This document shows positions 16,240 to 25,949 of a DNA stretch of 64,000 bases, in pieces. A program made the translations under genes and the position numbers. The notes under the pieces are model-generated. The model did not search any database, was not told where the DNA came from, and saw only the letters and a list, made by a program, of their open reading frames with translations. Each line of letters opens with the position of its first letter. Within the stretch, counting starts at the first letter, position 1. The stretch covers positions 50,337-114,336 of the forward strand of contig JAPLOA010000086.1 of NCBI GenBank assembly GCA_026400835.1. The letters run 5' to 3'. This DNA is from Planctomycetales bacterium. GTDB taxonomy: Bacteria; Planctomycetota; Planctomycetia; Planctomycetales; Planctomycetaceae.

Positions 16240-18702
16240 TCAACGGCGTCTTTGAAAAGGAGCCGACAGGACAATTCCCTCGATCAACTCTCTGAATCGT
16301 CCGTCACCGGCTTCAAGTCTCGCCACAATTAGATCAACTGTGTGCTCGTCGGTGTACTCCAGTCCTCGACCTGTCGCAAAGATCAGCATCTTTTGGGTCA
16401 GGCAGCGATAAAAATCAGACGTTCGATTTTCGCGCAGAACTCGTTTGAGTTCACGAACGTCATTGAAGGATTCTCCACTGATTAACTGGCCTGACGCATC
16501 GATCGGCGATCCCTTTTCGTCAGTTCTCCAGGTTCCGACCGCAGAAAAATTCTCCAGAGCCAGGCCCAGTGGATCCATGCGAGAATGGCACGATGAACAC
16601 AACGCGGATTCACGATGAGTGGCCAGAAGTTCGCGCGGAGTCGGCTCACGGTCGCCGAATTTTTCAGCGGCTGCCTCCAGTAACGGGATATTCGGGGGCG
16701 CAGGCGGCGATGGCATCCCCAGCAGGTTATCCAGAATAAACAGGCCTCGCTTCACAGGAGACGTGCGCGTCGGATTGGAAGTCACCAGCAACATCGATCC
16801 ATGCCCCAGAATTCCACCGCGAGGACTATCTTCCGGCAGATCCACTTTCCGCATTTCTTTACCCTCGACGCCCGGAATTCCATAGTGCTCGGCGAGGGCC
16901 TGATTGAGGAACGTATAACGACTGTCGAGCAGCTCCAGAACGCTGCGATTTTCACGTGCCACATATTCGACGCAGAGTTCGGTTTCTTTCTGCATCGCTC
17001 GTTTCAGTTCCTGGCCGAACTTATCGGAGATCTCACGCAGTTCGCGCAGGCGAGCACGTTGCTGCTCTTCCTCGGGAGGAATCCTGTCGCCTTCACGGAC
17101 ACGGCCACGTCCTCGGAACTTTGCTCGCAGTTCTTCGTATTCCTGTGAGTATCCCAGCACGGCGATGGCATCAACAGTGATCTGCGTCACATCACGAGTT
17201 CTCAACCATTGTCCGACAAAGTTGCGCAGGAATTCTTTTGATCGCTGGTCACGCAACATGCGGTCAACCTGTATGGAGAGTTGGCTTCGAAGTTGTTGTT
17301 TCTCGGCAAGTTGCAGCAGTTCATCATCGGGCATTGTGGACCAAAGAAAATACGACAGCCTCGAGGCCAGTTCATAGTCGTTCACGTCGGCAAATCGTGA
17401 ACCGTTCTCCGGGGGTTCAACGGATTCGACTCGAAACAAGAATCGGGGCGATGCAAGAACGGCCACCATGGCCTGACCAATACCGGATTCAAATGTCGCA
17501 TCCGGCTGCTGCCAAGCGGTGTCACAGATTTCCAGCAGCCTTTCGATCGTTGCGGAATTCGCAGGGCTGCGAAACGCCTTTGAGGCAAATCGCTGCAGCA
17601 CTTCTGCCGCATAGTGTCGACGCTGTTCAGGATCTTTGGGTGGCGAGTCGCGATGAAAGAAGCGATCGTAACCTCGAGGATGCTCCGTGCCGACGGCTCC
17701 CTGAGGTCCCTCAATACGCACGGCGTCGATTTCAAAACGCACGAAGCTGTCTTTGTTTGAAGACTCCTCCGCGGCGGCATCGGGCTTGATCGGGATGATT
17801 TCGAAAGACAATTCGTGATCGCCGGAAGTCAGCTCTACCGGCAGCTCCGATTTCACGAGCTTGTTTTCATCCCAGCCAAATTCGTTGCGAGTTCTCTCCT
17901 TGCCATCGAAGCGAAACACCACCGTATAACGCGCCGGATCGAATTCAAACGAACCGTGCAGGCGGACGTCATTGCGAACCACGTAGAGTCCTGCCGCCTC
18001 AACGTTAAACGTCTTTCGCAGCAGGAAAGGCTCTTTCCCCGAGACGCGGTTGCCGTCTTCGTTCTTTTCGTTGTCTCGAAATTCGCTACCAGAGATCTTC
18101 TGAGATGGTGCAATCCAGGTCGCCCCGGGAACGGCCTGTTCCACAATGCTCTGGGCGGCTCGCAGATATTTTTCCATCAGCAGCGGAGAAAAGCTGAGCG
18201 CATCGCCTACGTTGTCGAAACCGTATCCGGAATCCTCCGGAGGGAACAGCAACGTGGCATCAAAATCAATGCCCATCAGGTCGGAGGCAGTATTCCCATA
18301 TTCTGATCGATTCAATCGGCGAGCGACATTCGGGCCGGGATCAATTTCTTTCGGATCAATTCGAAAGGCACTGAACTTAATCCATCGCATCAGCAGATCG
18401 CGTTCCTGATCGGTCAGACGAGGTTCTTCAGGAGGCGGCATCACTCCGGCACGCACGTTCTTCAGCACATTCCACCAGACTTCGGGCTTCTGCTGAGCCA
18501 TCGCGTTGTTGGTAAACTGATCCAGAACCAGACTGCCTTCTGACGCTCCGTCGCCATGGCACTTAAAACAGCGTGCCTTCAGGATCGGCACGATGTTGGC
18601 TTCATAGTCCCCAATGTCTTCGGCGTGGCTGATTGGTGTCAACGCGGGAACGGTCACGAGCAATATCGCGAAACAGGTCAGCAAACTTCTGGTCAATATC
18701 AT
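16240..18702 (-). CDS. Planctomycete cytochrome, DUF1587/1595/1592/1588/1585 type
   Basis: The 820-residue secreted protein has a signal peptide of about 27 residues. A c-type heme site, CFKCH, lies near residue 45 (PSCyt1-like), followed by DUF1587 (RLNRSEYGNTASDL near 130), a carbohydrate-binding-like beta domain (about 205-325), DUF1595 (about 345-410), DUF1592 (LASRLSYFLWS near 450), DUF1588 (about 590-710) with a second heme-type motif CSSCH near 695, and C-terminal DUF1585. It probably passes electrons from an extracytoplasmic oxidation. It is co-directional with the DUF1552 gene downstream, the conserved partner, and divergent from the related giant gene at 19046. Substrate unknown. 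Confidence 0.92.
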   Translation of the reverse strand: MILTRSLLTCFAILLVTVPALTPISHAEDIGDYEANIVPILKARCFKCHGDGASEGSLVLDQFTNNAMAQQKPEVWWNVLKNVRAGVMPPPEEPRLTDQERDLLMRWIKFSAFRIDPKEIDPGPNVARRLNRSEYGNTASDLMGIDFDATLLFPPEDSGYGFDNVGDALSFSPLLMEKYLRAAQSIVEQAVPGATWIAPSQKISGSEFRDNEKNEDGNRVSGKEPFLLRKTFNVEAAGLYVVRNDVRLHGSFEFDPARYTVVFRFDGKERTRNEFGWDENKLVKSELPVELTSGDHELSFEIIPIKPDAAAEESSNKDSFVRFEIDAVRIEGPQGAVGTEHPRGYDRFFHRDSPPKDPEQRRHYAAEVLQRFASKAFRSPANSATIERLLEICDTAWQQPDATFESGIGQAMVAVLASPRFLFRVESVEPPENGSRFADVNDYELASRLSYFLWSTMPDDELLQLAEKQQLRSQLSIQVDRMLRDQRSKEFLRNFVGQWLRTRDVTQITVDAIAVLGYSQEYEELRAKFRGRGRVREGDRIPPEEEQQRARLRELREISDKFGQELKRAMQKETELCVEYVARENRSVLELLDSRYTFLNQALAEHYGIPGVEGKEMRKVDLPEDSPRGGILGHGSMLLVTSNPTRTSPVKRGLFILDNLLGMPSPPAPPNIPLLEAAAEKFGDREPTPRELLATHRESALCSSCHSRMDPLGLALENFSAVGTWRTDEKGSPIDASGQLISGESFNDVRELKRVLRENRTSDFYRCLTQKMLIFATGRGLEYTDEHTVDLIVARLEAGDGRFRELIEGIVLSAPFQRRR

Positions 18703-19045
18703 TTCACGAAACTCCGTGACAGCACGCAGCCTGAGGTCAGCAATTGACTTCCAGTCCAGGAGGATATCATAGCCGCGAGCAACAGTCCCGGATGCACACA
18801 GAGTCGTTCAGAAAAGAGAGTAGTCGCCGATTTCGACAGGCTATGACCCGCTTGTCTGAAAAAGGAGAACTTCTACTGTACTGAGAGAGTGGAATGTCCC
18901 TTTTATGGGATCGATTGCACCCAGGCAATGGCCTGAAATCCATGATGCTGTACCGGCTTCAAGGTGGCTGTTATGCTCAGGGGACCGCGCCCGGATCCGG
19001 GCTGCTTTTTCTGCCGAGTCGACTCAATCTCCACCGGAGCCGCTC
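18703..19045. other. Divergent promoter region (343 bases)
   Basis: It separates two divergently transcribed genes of the same cytochrome superfamily, so both promoters and any shared operator should lie here. An in-frame extension of the rightward gene back to 18905 was rejected for lack of signal character. I see no convincing palindrome or promoter box. Confidence 0.5.
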
Positions 19046-22000
19046 ATGAAATCCTTCCCTCGAGTTACCGTCAACAGCCTCGCGTTTCTGGCGATAAGCC
19101 TTTGCTCTGTCATGGCCGGTGGTCAGCAGAGTGATGAATTTGCGAAACTTCAGTCGCAGTATGAATCACAGCAACAGGCGGCGTTGAAGAAATACTGTCT
19201 GAACTGCCACTCGGCGGCAGAAAAACAGGGCGAACTCGACCTGGAACAATTTACCTCCGTTGCTGACATGCGTCGGAATGTTGTGCCGTGGCAGCGAGTT
19301 GTCGAGGTGATGGACGATGGCGAGATGCCGCCGAAAGAGGCGGAAGTTCAGCCATCAAAAGAAGACCACAAAGCTCTGCGGAACTGGGTGCGAGCTGTCC
19401 TCGATGCGGATGCGAAAGCCAATGCCGGTGATCCGGGGCCGGTTGTGTTGCGTCGTCTGAACAATGCCGAATTTACTTACACAATTCAGGATCTGACCGA
19501 GGTGCCTCTGCAACCTGCTCACCAATTCCCTGTCGACAGTGCCGCCGGAGAAGGTTTTACCAACGTAGGCAATGCTCTTGTAATGTCGCCGGCATTGGTC
19601 CAGAAGTATTTGGATGCGGGCAAAGATGTGGCGGCCCACGCGATGCTGCTTCCCCATGGCATTGAGTTTTCCCCATCGACGACCTCGCGTGACTGGACGA
19701 ATGAAAAGCTCGCGGAGATTCGTAACTTTTATGCTCGCTACACCGACAACGGCGGCGGGACGGCGGTCAATCTGCAGGGCATTCAGTTCGAAACAAACGG
19801 TGGCGGACGATTGCCGCTCGAAAATTATCTTCGAGCAACTTTGATCGAGCGGGATGCTTTGCGAGCAAAGTCTATCACTTTGGCGGAAGTCGCTCAGCGT
19901 CATCAGCTCAATGAAAAATATCTGACGATACTCTGGACCGCGTTGAATGAGGAACATCCCTCGTTGGTGATGGACATGATCCAGGGACATTGGCGAGATG
20001 CCGGGCCTGAAGATGTTCCAGCGCTGGTCGCGACGATTGCGCAATGGCAACAGACTCTGTGGCGGTTCACCACGATTGGTCACATCGGTAAACGCGATGG
20101 CCCGAAGGCGTGGCAGATTCCTGTCAACCCGATTGCCGCTCGCCAGGAAGTGCGGATGAAACTTCCTGCTCCGCAGGACGGGAAAAACGTCACTTTGTAC
20201 CTTGCGTCCTCGGATGCCTCCGATGGCAATCAAAATGACTTTGCGGTCTGGGAGAATGCTCGCTTTGTCGCCCCCGGTCAGCCGGACCTGTTGCTACGCG
20301 ATGTCCGTCGCGCTGTGCAGACCCTGAATTCACATCGTCAGCAGATTCTTGCCACGGCCGCCGCCAGCCTGAATGCCGCGGCCGAAGTGGGTGCAGCGAC
20401 TGACGCTGCGACTTTGGAAGCTCTGGCGACGAAACACGCGGTGGACCCGGCGGTGCTGGCTTCCTGGTTCAGCTATCTCGGCATCGGTGCCGGGGAAGTG
20501 CAGATCAATTCGTACATCACCAGCAAACTGGAGCGAACGGAGAATTACGACTTCGTAAAGGGGTGGACTGGTCCGGATGCACTCAGCGTGCTGGCCAATT
20601 CATCGGATCAGTTTGTGCGAATTCCAGGCGACATGCATCCTCATAGTGTTGGTGTTCATCCATCGCCAAAACTGCGCGCGATTGTCGGCTGGAAGAGTCC
20701 CATTGCGGGCCACGTGCGGTTGTCGGGCAAGGTTCAGCGAGCACACATTGGTTGCGGTAACGGAGTCACCTGGCTGGTCGAACTTCGCCGCGGGAACACT
20801 CGTCAGCGTCTGGCGGCCGGAACAGCGGGCGGTGCGGAAGAGCATATGTTCGGACCATTTGAGAATGTCGCCGTGCAGCCCGGGGATCTTGTGTCACTGA
20901 TCGTCGGGCCGCGTGATGGTGAGCATTCCTGTGACATGACATCCATCGCGATGAACCTTACGGAAGTCGTTCCCGACGGGGAAGCTCGCGAATGGGATCT
21001 GGCAAAGGATGTCTCTCCGGATGTTCTGGCCGGGAATCCTCACGCGGATCGGCTGGGCAACAATGGTGTCTGGCACTTTTACAGTGAGCCAGACGCTGGC
21101 GGTGGCGCCGAAACAATTATTCCGACGGATTCGTTGATTGCTCAATGGCAGGCGGCGACCGATACTGAGATGAAGAAACAACTGTCGGACAATGTTCAGG
21201 CGTTGCTCACCACGGGCCCTGGAGAAATCGCGGCTGATGCCCCGGACGCCGTGCTGTATCGACAGCTCACGTCGGCGAATGGGCCATTGTTCTCCGCCGT
21301 TCGTAAAGAGTTGCTGAGCGGCAAAGCCTCTGGTCATTCACTGACGCCAGTCGAGGATGTTGATGCATCAATGCTGGCCGGTTTGGATCCAGCGTTGTTC
21401 GGAATGCATCCGAACGGAACTGCGATCGCGGCCGAGAATCTTTGTGTGCAGGCACCGTCGGTGATTGAAGTTGTGATTCCGGCGGACTTTGTCGAAGGTT
21501 GTGAATTCGTCGCAACCACAACCCTGCATCCGGAGACCGGTGCGGAGGGCACTGTGCAATTGCAGGTTCTGACTGCGAAACCAGAGAAGCTTTCCAGTCT
21601 TGCGGCGAGTGCATCCACGATCAAAGGCGGTAAGGCAACATGGTCAGACGGTGATAAACCCGTTAGCCACGACACACCCATTCTGGTTGCGGAAAACAGT
21701 GCGGCCCGAGAACGATTGTTGCAGGAATTTGACGACTTCCGCAGTTTGTTTCCGGCTGCACTTTGCTACACCAGGATTGTACCGGTTGATGAAGTGGTCA
21801 CTTTGACGTTGTATTATCGCGAAGATGATCATCTGAAACGCCTGATGCTGAATGACGCAGAGACCGCTGAACTGGACCGTCTGTGGGACGAGATGCATTT
21901 TGTGAGTCAGGATGCACTGGCCTTGGTCGACGCCTATGATCAGCTTTGGCAGTTTGCAACTCAGGATGCAGACCCCAGCGCGTTTACTCCGATGCGAGAC

Positions 22001-23317
22001 GGCATTGTGGAGCGCGCGGAGCAGTTTAAGAAGTTGCAGAAGGAAACAGAGCCGGTTCATGTGCAGGCCGTATCAGACTTTGCAGCGAAAGCCTGGCGAC
22101 GTCCAATCACGGACGTGGAAGCGGGGCAGTTGAGAAATCTCTATCAGAAGCTTCGTGAGCAGGAACTTTCGCACGATGCGGCTGTTCGCATGCTGCTGGC
22201 ACGAGTTCTGGTGACACCGGCCTTCCTGTATCGCGGCGAACATGCACTCCCGGGCACGAAAGCGACCTTTGTGAGTGATAAAGAACTGGCAACTCGACTG
22301 AGCTATTTCCTGTGGTCTTCGCTACCGGATCAGTCGCTGCAAGATGCCGTGGCCGTTGGTAATTTGCGACAGCCCGAAGTCTTGAAGAGCCAGATGCGTC
22401 GCATGCTGTCGAATGAAAAGATGCGACGCATGGCGATTGAATTTGGTTGCCAATGGCTGCACATTCGTGAGTTTGATCTGATGGATGAAAAGAGCGATCA
22501 GCATTATCCGGAGTTCAAGGATCTGCGAGCTGACATGTATGAAGAGTCGATTCGTTTCTTTGAAGACATGTTCCGCAATGATGGCTCAGTTCTGGATCTG
22601 CTGGATGCTGATCATGCGTTTGTGAATAACAAGCTGGCTCAGTTCTACGGGATTACGGATCTCAACGGTGACGGTTGGCAGAAAGTCAGCGGCACAAAGA
22701 AGATGGCGCGGGGAGGTATCCTCACCATGGCCGCAACTCTGGCGAAGCAGTCAGGTGCGTCGCGGACAAGTCCGATTCTGCGAGGCAACTGGGTGTCGGA
22801 GTTTCTGCTGGGAGAAAAACTGCCGCGGCCTCCGAAGGGCGTTCCGGTTCTTCCGGAAGAGGTCCCCGCCGAACTGACCGAACGGCAGTTGATTGAACTC
22901 CATGGCAGCGATCCTGCGTGTGCCAAATGTCATCAGCGAATTGATGCATTCGGTTTCGCACTGGAACAATTCGACACGATCGGCCGCCTGCGTTCGAAAG
23001 ACGCCGGTGGTCATGAGATCGATGTGGTCGCTGTTTTGCCGGACGGAACAAAAGTCAGCGGAGTTGACGGGCTGCGAGATTACATCCTGAATGCTCGTCG
23101 CGATGACTTCCTGCGAACGTTCTGTCGGCGTCTGCTGGGTTACGGGCTTGGGCGATCGGTGCAACTGTCCGATGAGCTATTGATCGACGACATGATCGAG
23201 CGGTTGAAAGCCAACGATTATCGCTTTTCCGTGGCGATTGAGTCGATCGTTACCAGTCCTCAGTTCACGATGATCCGCGGTGCCGATACGGCGGCTGCGT
23301 CGTCAGAAGGCGAGTAG
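19046..23317 (+). CDS. Giant planctomycete cytochrome of the DUF1592/1588 type
   Basis: Starting at ATG 19046 (GGAG six bases upstream) gives 1423 residues beginning with a Sec signal peptide (cleavage about residue 24). A heme site, CLNCH, lies near residue 50, then DUF1587 (RRLNNAEFTYTIQDL near 135). A long middle region of roughly 600 residues, absent from the 820-residue neighbour, includes beta-rich segments. The C-terminal third has DUF1595, DUF1592 (LATRLSYFLWSSLPD near 1080), DUF1588 with the second heme motif CAKCH near 1290, and DUF1585. It is a secreted, heme-bearing oxidoreductase or electron carrier. It is divergent from the DUF1592-DUF1552 pair, which is probably functionally related. 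Substrate unknown. Confidence 0.9.
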   Translation: MKSFPRVTVNSLAFLAISLCSVMAGGQQSDEFAKLQSQYESQQQAALKKYCLNCHSAAEKQGELDLEQFTSVADMRRNVVPWQRVVEVMDDGEMPPKEAEVQPSKEDHKALRNWVRAVLDADAKANAGDPGPVVLRRLNNAEFTYTIQDLTEVPLQPAHQFPVDSAAGEGFTNVGNALVMSPALVQKYLDAGKDVAAHAMLLPHGIEFSPSTTSRDWTNEKLAEIRNFYARYTDNGGGTAVNLQGIQFETNGGGRLPLENYLRATLIERDALRAKSITLAEVAQRHQLNEKYLTILWTALNEEHPSLVMDMIQGHWRDAGPEDVPALVATIAQWQQTLWRFTTIGHIGKRDGPKAWQIPVNPIAARQEVRMKLPAPQDGKNVTLYLASSDASDGNQNDFAVWENARFVAPGQPDLLLRDVRRAVQTLNSHRQQILATAAASLNAAAEVGAATDAATLEALATKHAVDPAVLASWFSYLGIGAGEVQINSYITSKLERTENYDFVKGWTGPDALSVLANSSDQFVRIPGDMHPHSVGVHPSPKLRAIVGWKSPIAGHVRLSGKVQRAHIGCGNGVTWLVELRRGNTRQRLAAGTAGGAEEHMFGPFENVAVQPGDLVSLIVGPRDGEHSCDMTSIAMNLTEVVPDGEAREWDLAKDVSPDVLAGNPHADRLGNNGVWHFYSEPDAGGGAETIIPTDSLIAQWQAATDTEMKKQLSDNVQALLTTGPGEIAADAPDAVLYRQLTSANGPLFSAVRKELLSGKASGHSLTPVEDVDASMLAGLDPALFGMHPNGTAIAAENLCVQAPSVIEVVIPADFVEGCEFVATTTLHPETGAEGTVQLQVLTAKPEKLSSLAASASTIKGGKATWSDGDKPVSHDTPILVAENSAARERLLQEFDDFRSLFPAALCYTRIVPVDEVVTLTLYYREDDHLKRLMLNDAETAELDRLWDEMHFVSQDALALVDAYDQLWQFATQDADPSAFTPMRDGIVERAEQFKKLQKETEPVHVQAVSDFAAKAWRRPITDVEAGQLRNLYQKLREQELSHDAAVRMLLARVLVTPAFLYRGEHALPGTKATFVSDKELATRLSYFLWSSLPDQSLQDAVAVGNLRQPEVLKSQMRRMLSNEKMRRMAIEFGCQWLHIREFDLMDEKSDQHYPEFKDLRADMYEESIRFFEDMFRNDGSVLDLLDADHAFVNNKLAQFYGITDLNGDGWQKVSGTKKMARGGILTMAATLAKQSGASRTSPILRGNWVSEFLLGEKLPRPPKGVPVLPEEVPAELTERQLIELHGSDPACAKCHQRIDAFGFALEQFDTIGRLRSKDAGGHEIDVVAVLPDGTKVSGVDGLRDYILNARRDDFLRTFCRRLLGYGLGRSVQLSDELLIDDMIERLKANDYRFSVAIESIVTSPQFTMIRGADTAAASSEGE

Positions 23318-23613
23318 CGATTCTTCAGTAATGTTCTTGTGGATGTACGCCAGTAGCTTTAATGTTTTTTGGAGACTGCAATATTTTTTTGGGAACTGGT
23401 CCTCGGTCGCCCTCACAGATCTTGATGCTTCACCGCACTGCCTGTTTTCTATGACCCCAACTTGTGGCAGATTTTGATTGCAGAACTGTTGCGACCGCTG
23501 CGACAGGGTTCTGAGGCGTGATTCATCCGGCCGATACGATCGACGGGATGCTTTGACTTCGCACATTCGGTGTAGCACGTCGGCATTTCAGCAGTATCAA
23601 AAGGGTGACGACG

Positions 23614-25290
23614 ATGACACAGTCTGCGAAACTGATCAACGGTGGGCTCGCACTGGTTCTGATTTCTTCCTCCGGCTGTGCTGGCAACGGCCTGAGAAAC
23701 ATGTTTTCTCGCAACGAAACCGCGGGCTATAAGACCCTGGAAGAGCTGGAAGAAGAACGTCTTGCTGCAGAGAAGAACAGCGAAGATGAATCCGGGCCGC
23801 GATTTGCTTCGTGGTTGCCGTTCGGTAAAAAGACTGCCGAAGAGACTGAAGCCATTGCCGCTGCAGACGACGCGGTTGATGAATCTGAAGAAACCAAAAA
23901 GAGTGGCTGGTGGAGAAATCCGTTCCGCCGTCAGGAAACGATCGAAGCCGATCCATTCCTTGAGAACGAACTCCCGACAGAAGTGGTTGTCGCAGGCAAA
24001 AAGGACGCCAAAGCCAAAGCGGAAGAGGTCGCTTCTACTGCCACAACCAAAGCGACAAAAGACGTTGCGGTCGTCAAAGATGAAGCCGTCAGGACTGTTA
24101 GTGCCACCGCCGCGGAAGCGGGAGAAGAAGACGACCTGCTTGTCGAGAAGTTCGAGAAACACTTCCAGCAGACGACAGAAAGTACCGTCAACGCTGCAGA
24201 CGAAGGTTCGGATCTGATCGTCGCCGGAGTCGAAGGAGCTGCTGCAGGTGCTGCGACTTCAAAGAAGAAAGCAGCGGCTTCAGCAGACGGCGTAAACAGC
24301 GCTGCAGATAAGAAGCTGGCCGAATTCGAAGAGTTGCTGGCTGCAAAGAAAGCGGCCGCAGCAAAAACTCAGAAAGAAATGCAGTTTGAAGAGGAATTCG
24401 AAGCCGCAGAAGGCGTGGCCGATGACTTTGCGGAAAGCGTTGCGGAAGCGAGCAAGTCTGCGGAGAAGCAGGTTCGTAAGAGCGGCAAGCAGGCCGTTGT
24501 TTCTGTGGATGAATTTGACAGCCTGTTTGAAACGGTTGAAAAGCCAGTTGCCGCAAAGAAGCGAAAGACCGGAGCGGCTCGAGCATCATCGAACCAGACA
24601 GACGATGTAAAAGTGGCGAAGGCCGATGACATCTTTGGAAAAGAATCCGTTGCCGGAACTGGTAGTGGCCGTCAGGCCAGGAAGTCGTCAATCGCTGGCG
24701 GTTGGAAGGGCGAACAATCCGAGTCTGATTTTGCCTCAGCGGATACTGACGATAAGTCCGGCGACGGACAGAAATCGGATCTGGCTCGAAAAGTCATCGA
24801 CACAACTGTGGACGAGTTTGCCGAGATGTTCTCCGGAGCCCGCACTCCGGAGGGAGCCTCCCGTGCTACGGCCCCGGATGCCGATGAATGGACCGCCACT
24901 TCGCAGGGCAAGACGGGGACTGGTGGTCGTCGAGGCGTACCAGTGCGAAAAGCCTCCAACGGGCGGGAACTGGGAACAGCACTGGATACGCCAGCAGGGC
25001 TGAGAGAAGACGCGTTCTTCACCGGCGGCAGCAATCCACCCCTGGTGACAAATCTTCAAGCCGTCCCTGAGACTGAAATGAATCGGGCTCAGGCATCGGT
25101 TCCTGCGGCGCCTGCTGTTACGGAGAATGTCGCAAGTGGCAAAGCTGCGACTCAGGTCGCCCAGTTGCCATCAGCATTCAGCTTCCGCAACATCGTGCTT
25201 GTCATTGGCGGCATAATCGTTGCGGCCCTGCTGTTTGCACCAGGCCGTAGAAAGCCGACGGAAGCGAATCAACTGCCGGTTCAGGGGTAG
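23614..25290 (+). CDS. Low-complexity Ala/Lys/Glu-rich protein with C-terminal anchor
   Basis: The start is ATG 23614 (AAGGG 8 bases upstream) rather than the in-frame GTG at 23605. The product is 558 residues. The N terminus is a hydrophobic signal-like segment ending SSSGCAG, an imperfect lipobox. Most of the protein is charged, Ala-rich and probably disordered or coiled. A single membrane helix near residues 525-543 is followed by PGRRKP, and a short tail ends the protein. A short motif recurs, with acidic residues, Phe, then a hydrophobic-Phe pair (VDEFDSLFE, VDEFAEMFS), and related forms lie earlier (LAEFEELLA). No known domain was recognised. A structural or scaffold role in the envelope is only inferred. 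Confidence 0.78.
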   Translation: MTQSAKLINGGLALVLISSSGCAGNGLRNMFSRNETAGYKTLEELEEERLAAEKNSEDESGPRFASWLPFGKKTAEETEAIAAADDAVDESEETKKSGWWRNPFRRQETIEADPFLENELPTEVVVAGKKDAKAKAEEVASTATTKATKDVAVVKDEAVRTVSATAAEAGEEDDLLVEKFEKHFQQTTESTVNAADEGSDLIVAGVEGAAAGAATSKKKAAASADGVNSAADKKLAEFEELLAAKKAAAAKTQKEMQFEEEFEAAEGVADDFAESVAEASKSAEKQVRKSGKQAVVSVDEFDSLFETVEKPVAAKKRKTGAARASSNQTDDVKVAKADDIFGKESVAGTGSGRQARKSSIAGGWKGEQSESDFASADTDDKSGDGQKSDLARKVIDTTVDEFAEMFSGARTPEGASRATAPDADEWTATSQGKTGTGGRRGVPVRKASNGRELGTALDTPAGLREDAFFTGGSNPPLVTNLQAVPETEMNRAQASVPAAPAVTENVASGKAATQVAQLPSAFSFRNIVLVIGGIIVAALLFAPGRRKPTEANQLPVQG

Positions 25291-25453
25291 AATAATCCCT
25301 CATTTTCCATGAACGATTCGCGCTGACTCCTGAGTTGCGACCTACTGTTCAATTCGAGCAGACGACATGAGTGGATGTTGTCTGCCTCTTTTTCGGTAAG
25401 TTGCAGTCCCCAATTGCTGAAGAGGTCGCTCGACCTGACAGCAGGAGTCCGTC

Positions 25454-25810
25454 ATGACGCAGGATCCATGGAGTCGCCCCACGATTGACGATCTACGCCG
25501 AGTTCTCGAGAGCATCGGCAAGCCCAGTACAACCAATGTGCGGACGAACGAGCGTCTGGAACTGTCGGTTCCCGCTGAAATTCGAACCTCGCGTGGCAGC
25601 ACGATTGCGTCAATGACTCGCGAAATCAGCCGTACGGGTATTGGCCTTCTGCATCGCGGTGCTGTCACACCGGGTGAAGTCGTTGTCAAGATGGCCAGCG
25701 AGACACGCGAGTTTCAGTACAACGTGCAGATCGAATGGTGTTCACCTTGTGACAACGGAATGTTCATGAGCGGCGGTCGATTCCTGCCGAATCCCGCCGA
25801 AGTCAAGTAA
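25454..25810 (+). CDS. PilZ-domain protein
   Basis: The 118-residue protein consists of about 30 N-terminal residues and a PilZ domain. The c-di-GMP-binding arginine stretch is RTNERLELSV near 32, and the second motif, TREISRTGIGLLH, near 55 corresponds to the family's (D/N)-x-S-x-x-G element with Glu-Ile in front. PilZ proteins bind cyclic di-GMP and control motility, exopolysaccharide or attachment. The spacing in the first motif (R-x3-R) is loose, so binding should be tested. It stands alone between the anchored low-complexity gene and the Tm-1-like gene. Confidence 0.82.
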   Translation: MTQDPWSRPTIDDLRRVLESIGKPSTTNVRTNERLELSVPAEIRTSRGSTIASMTREISRTGIGLLHRGAVTPGEVVVKMASETREFQYNVQIEWCSPCDNGMFMSGGRFLPNPAEVK

Positions 25811-25949
25811 AGGCACTGACGTGATCTGTCGCCAGCCGTCCGAGCGTTTCCACGCTTCGACGGCTACTGGCTTCTCTGAATTCAATCCGCCGACTATCGT
25901 CTGCCGCTCATTCGAGTGGCTCGATCCCGTCACAGGTGGAGAATACAGC

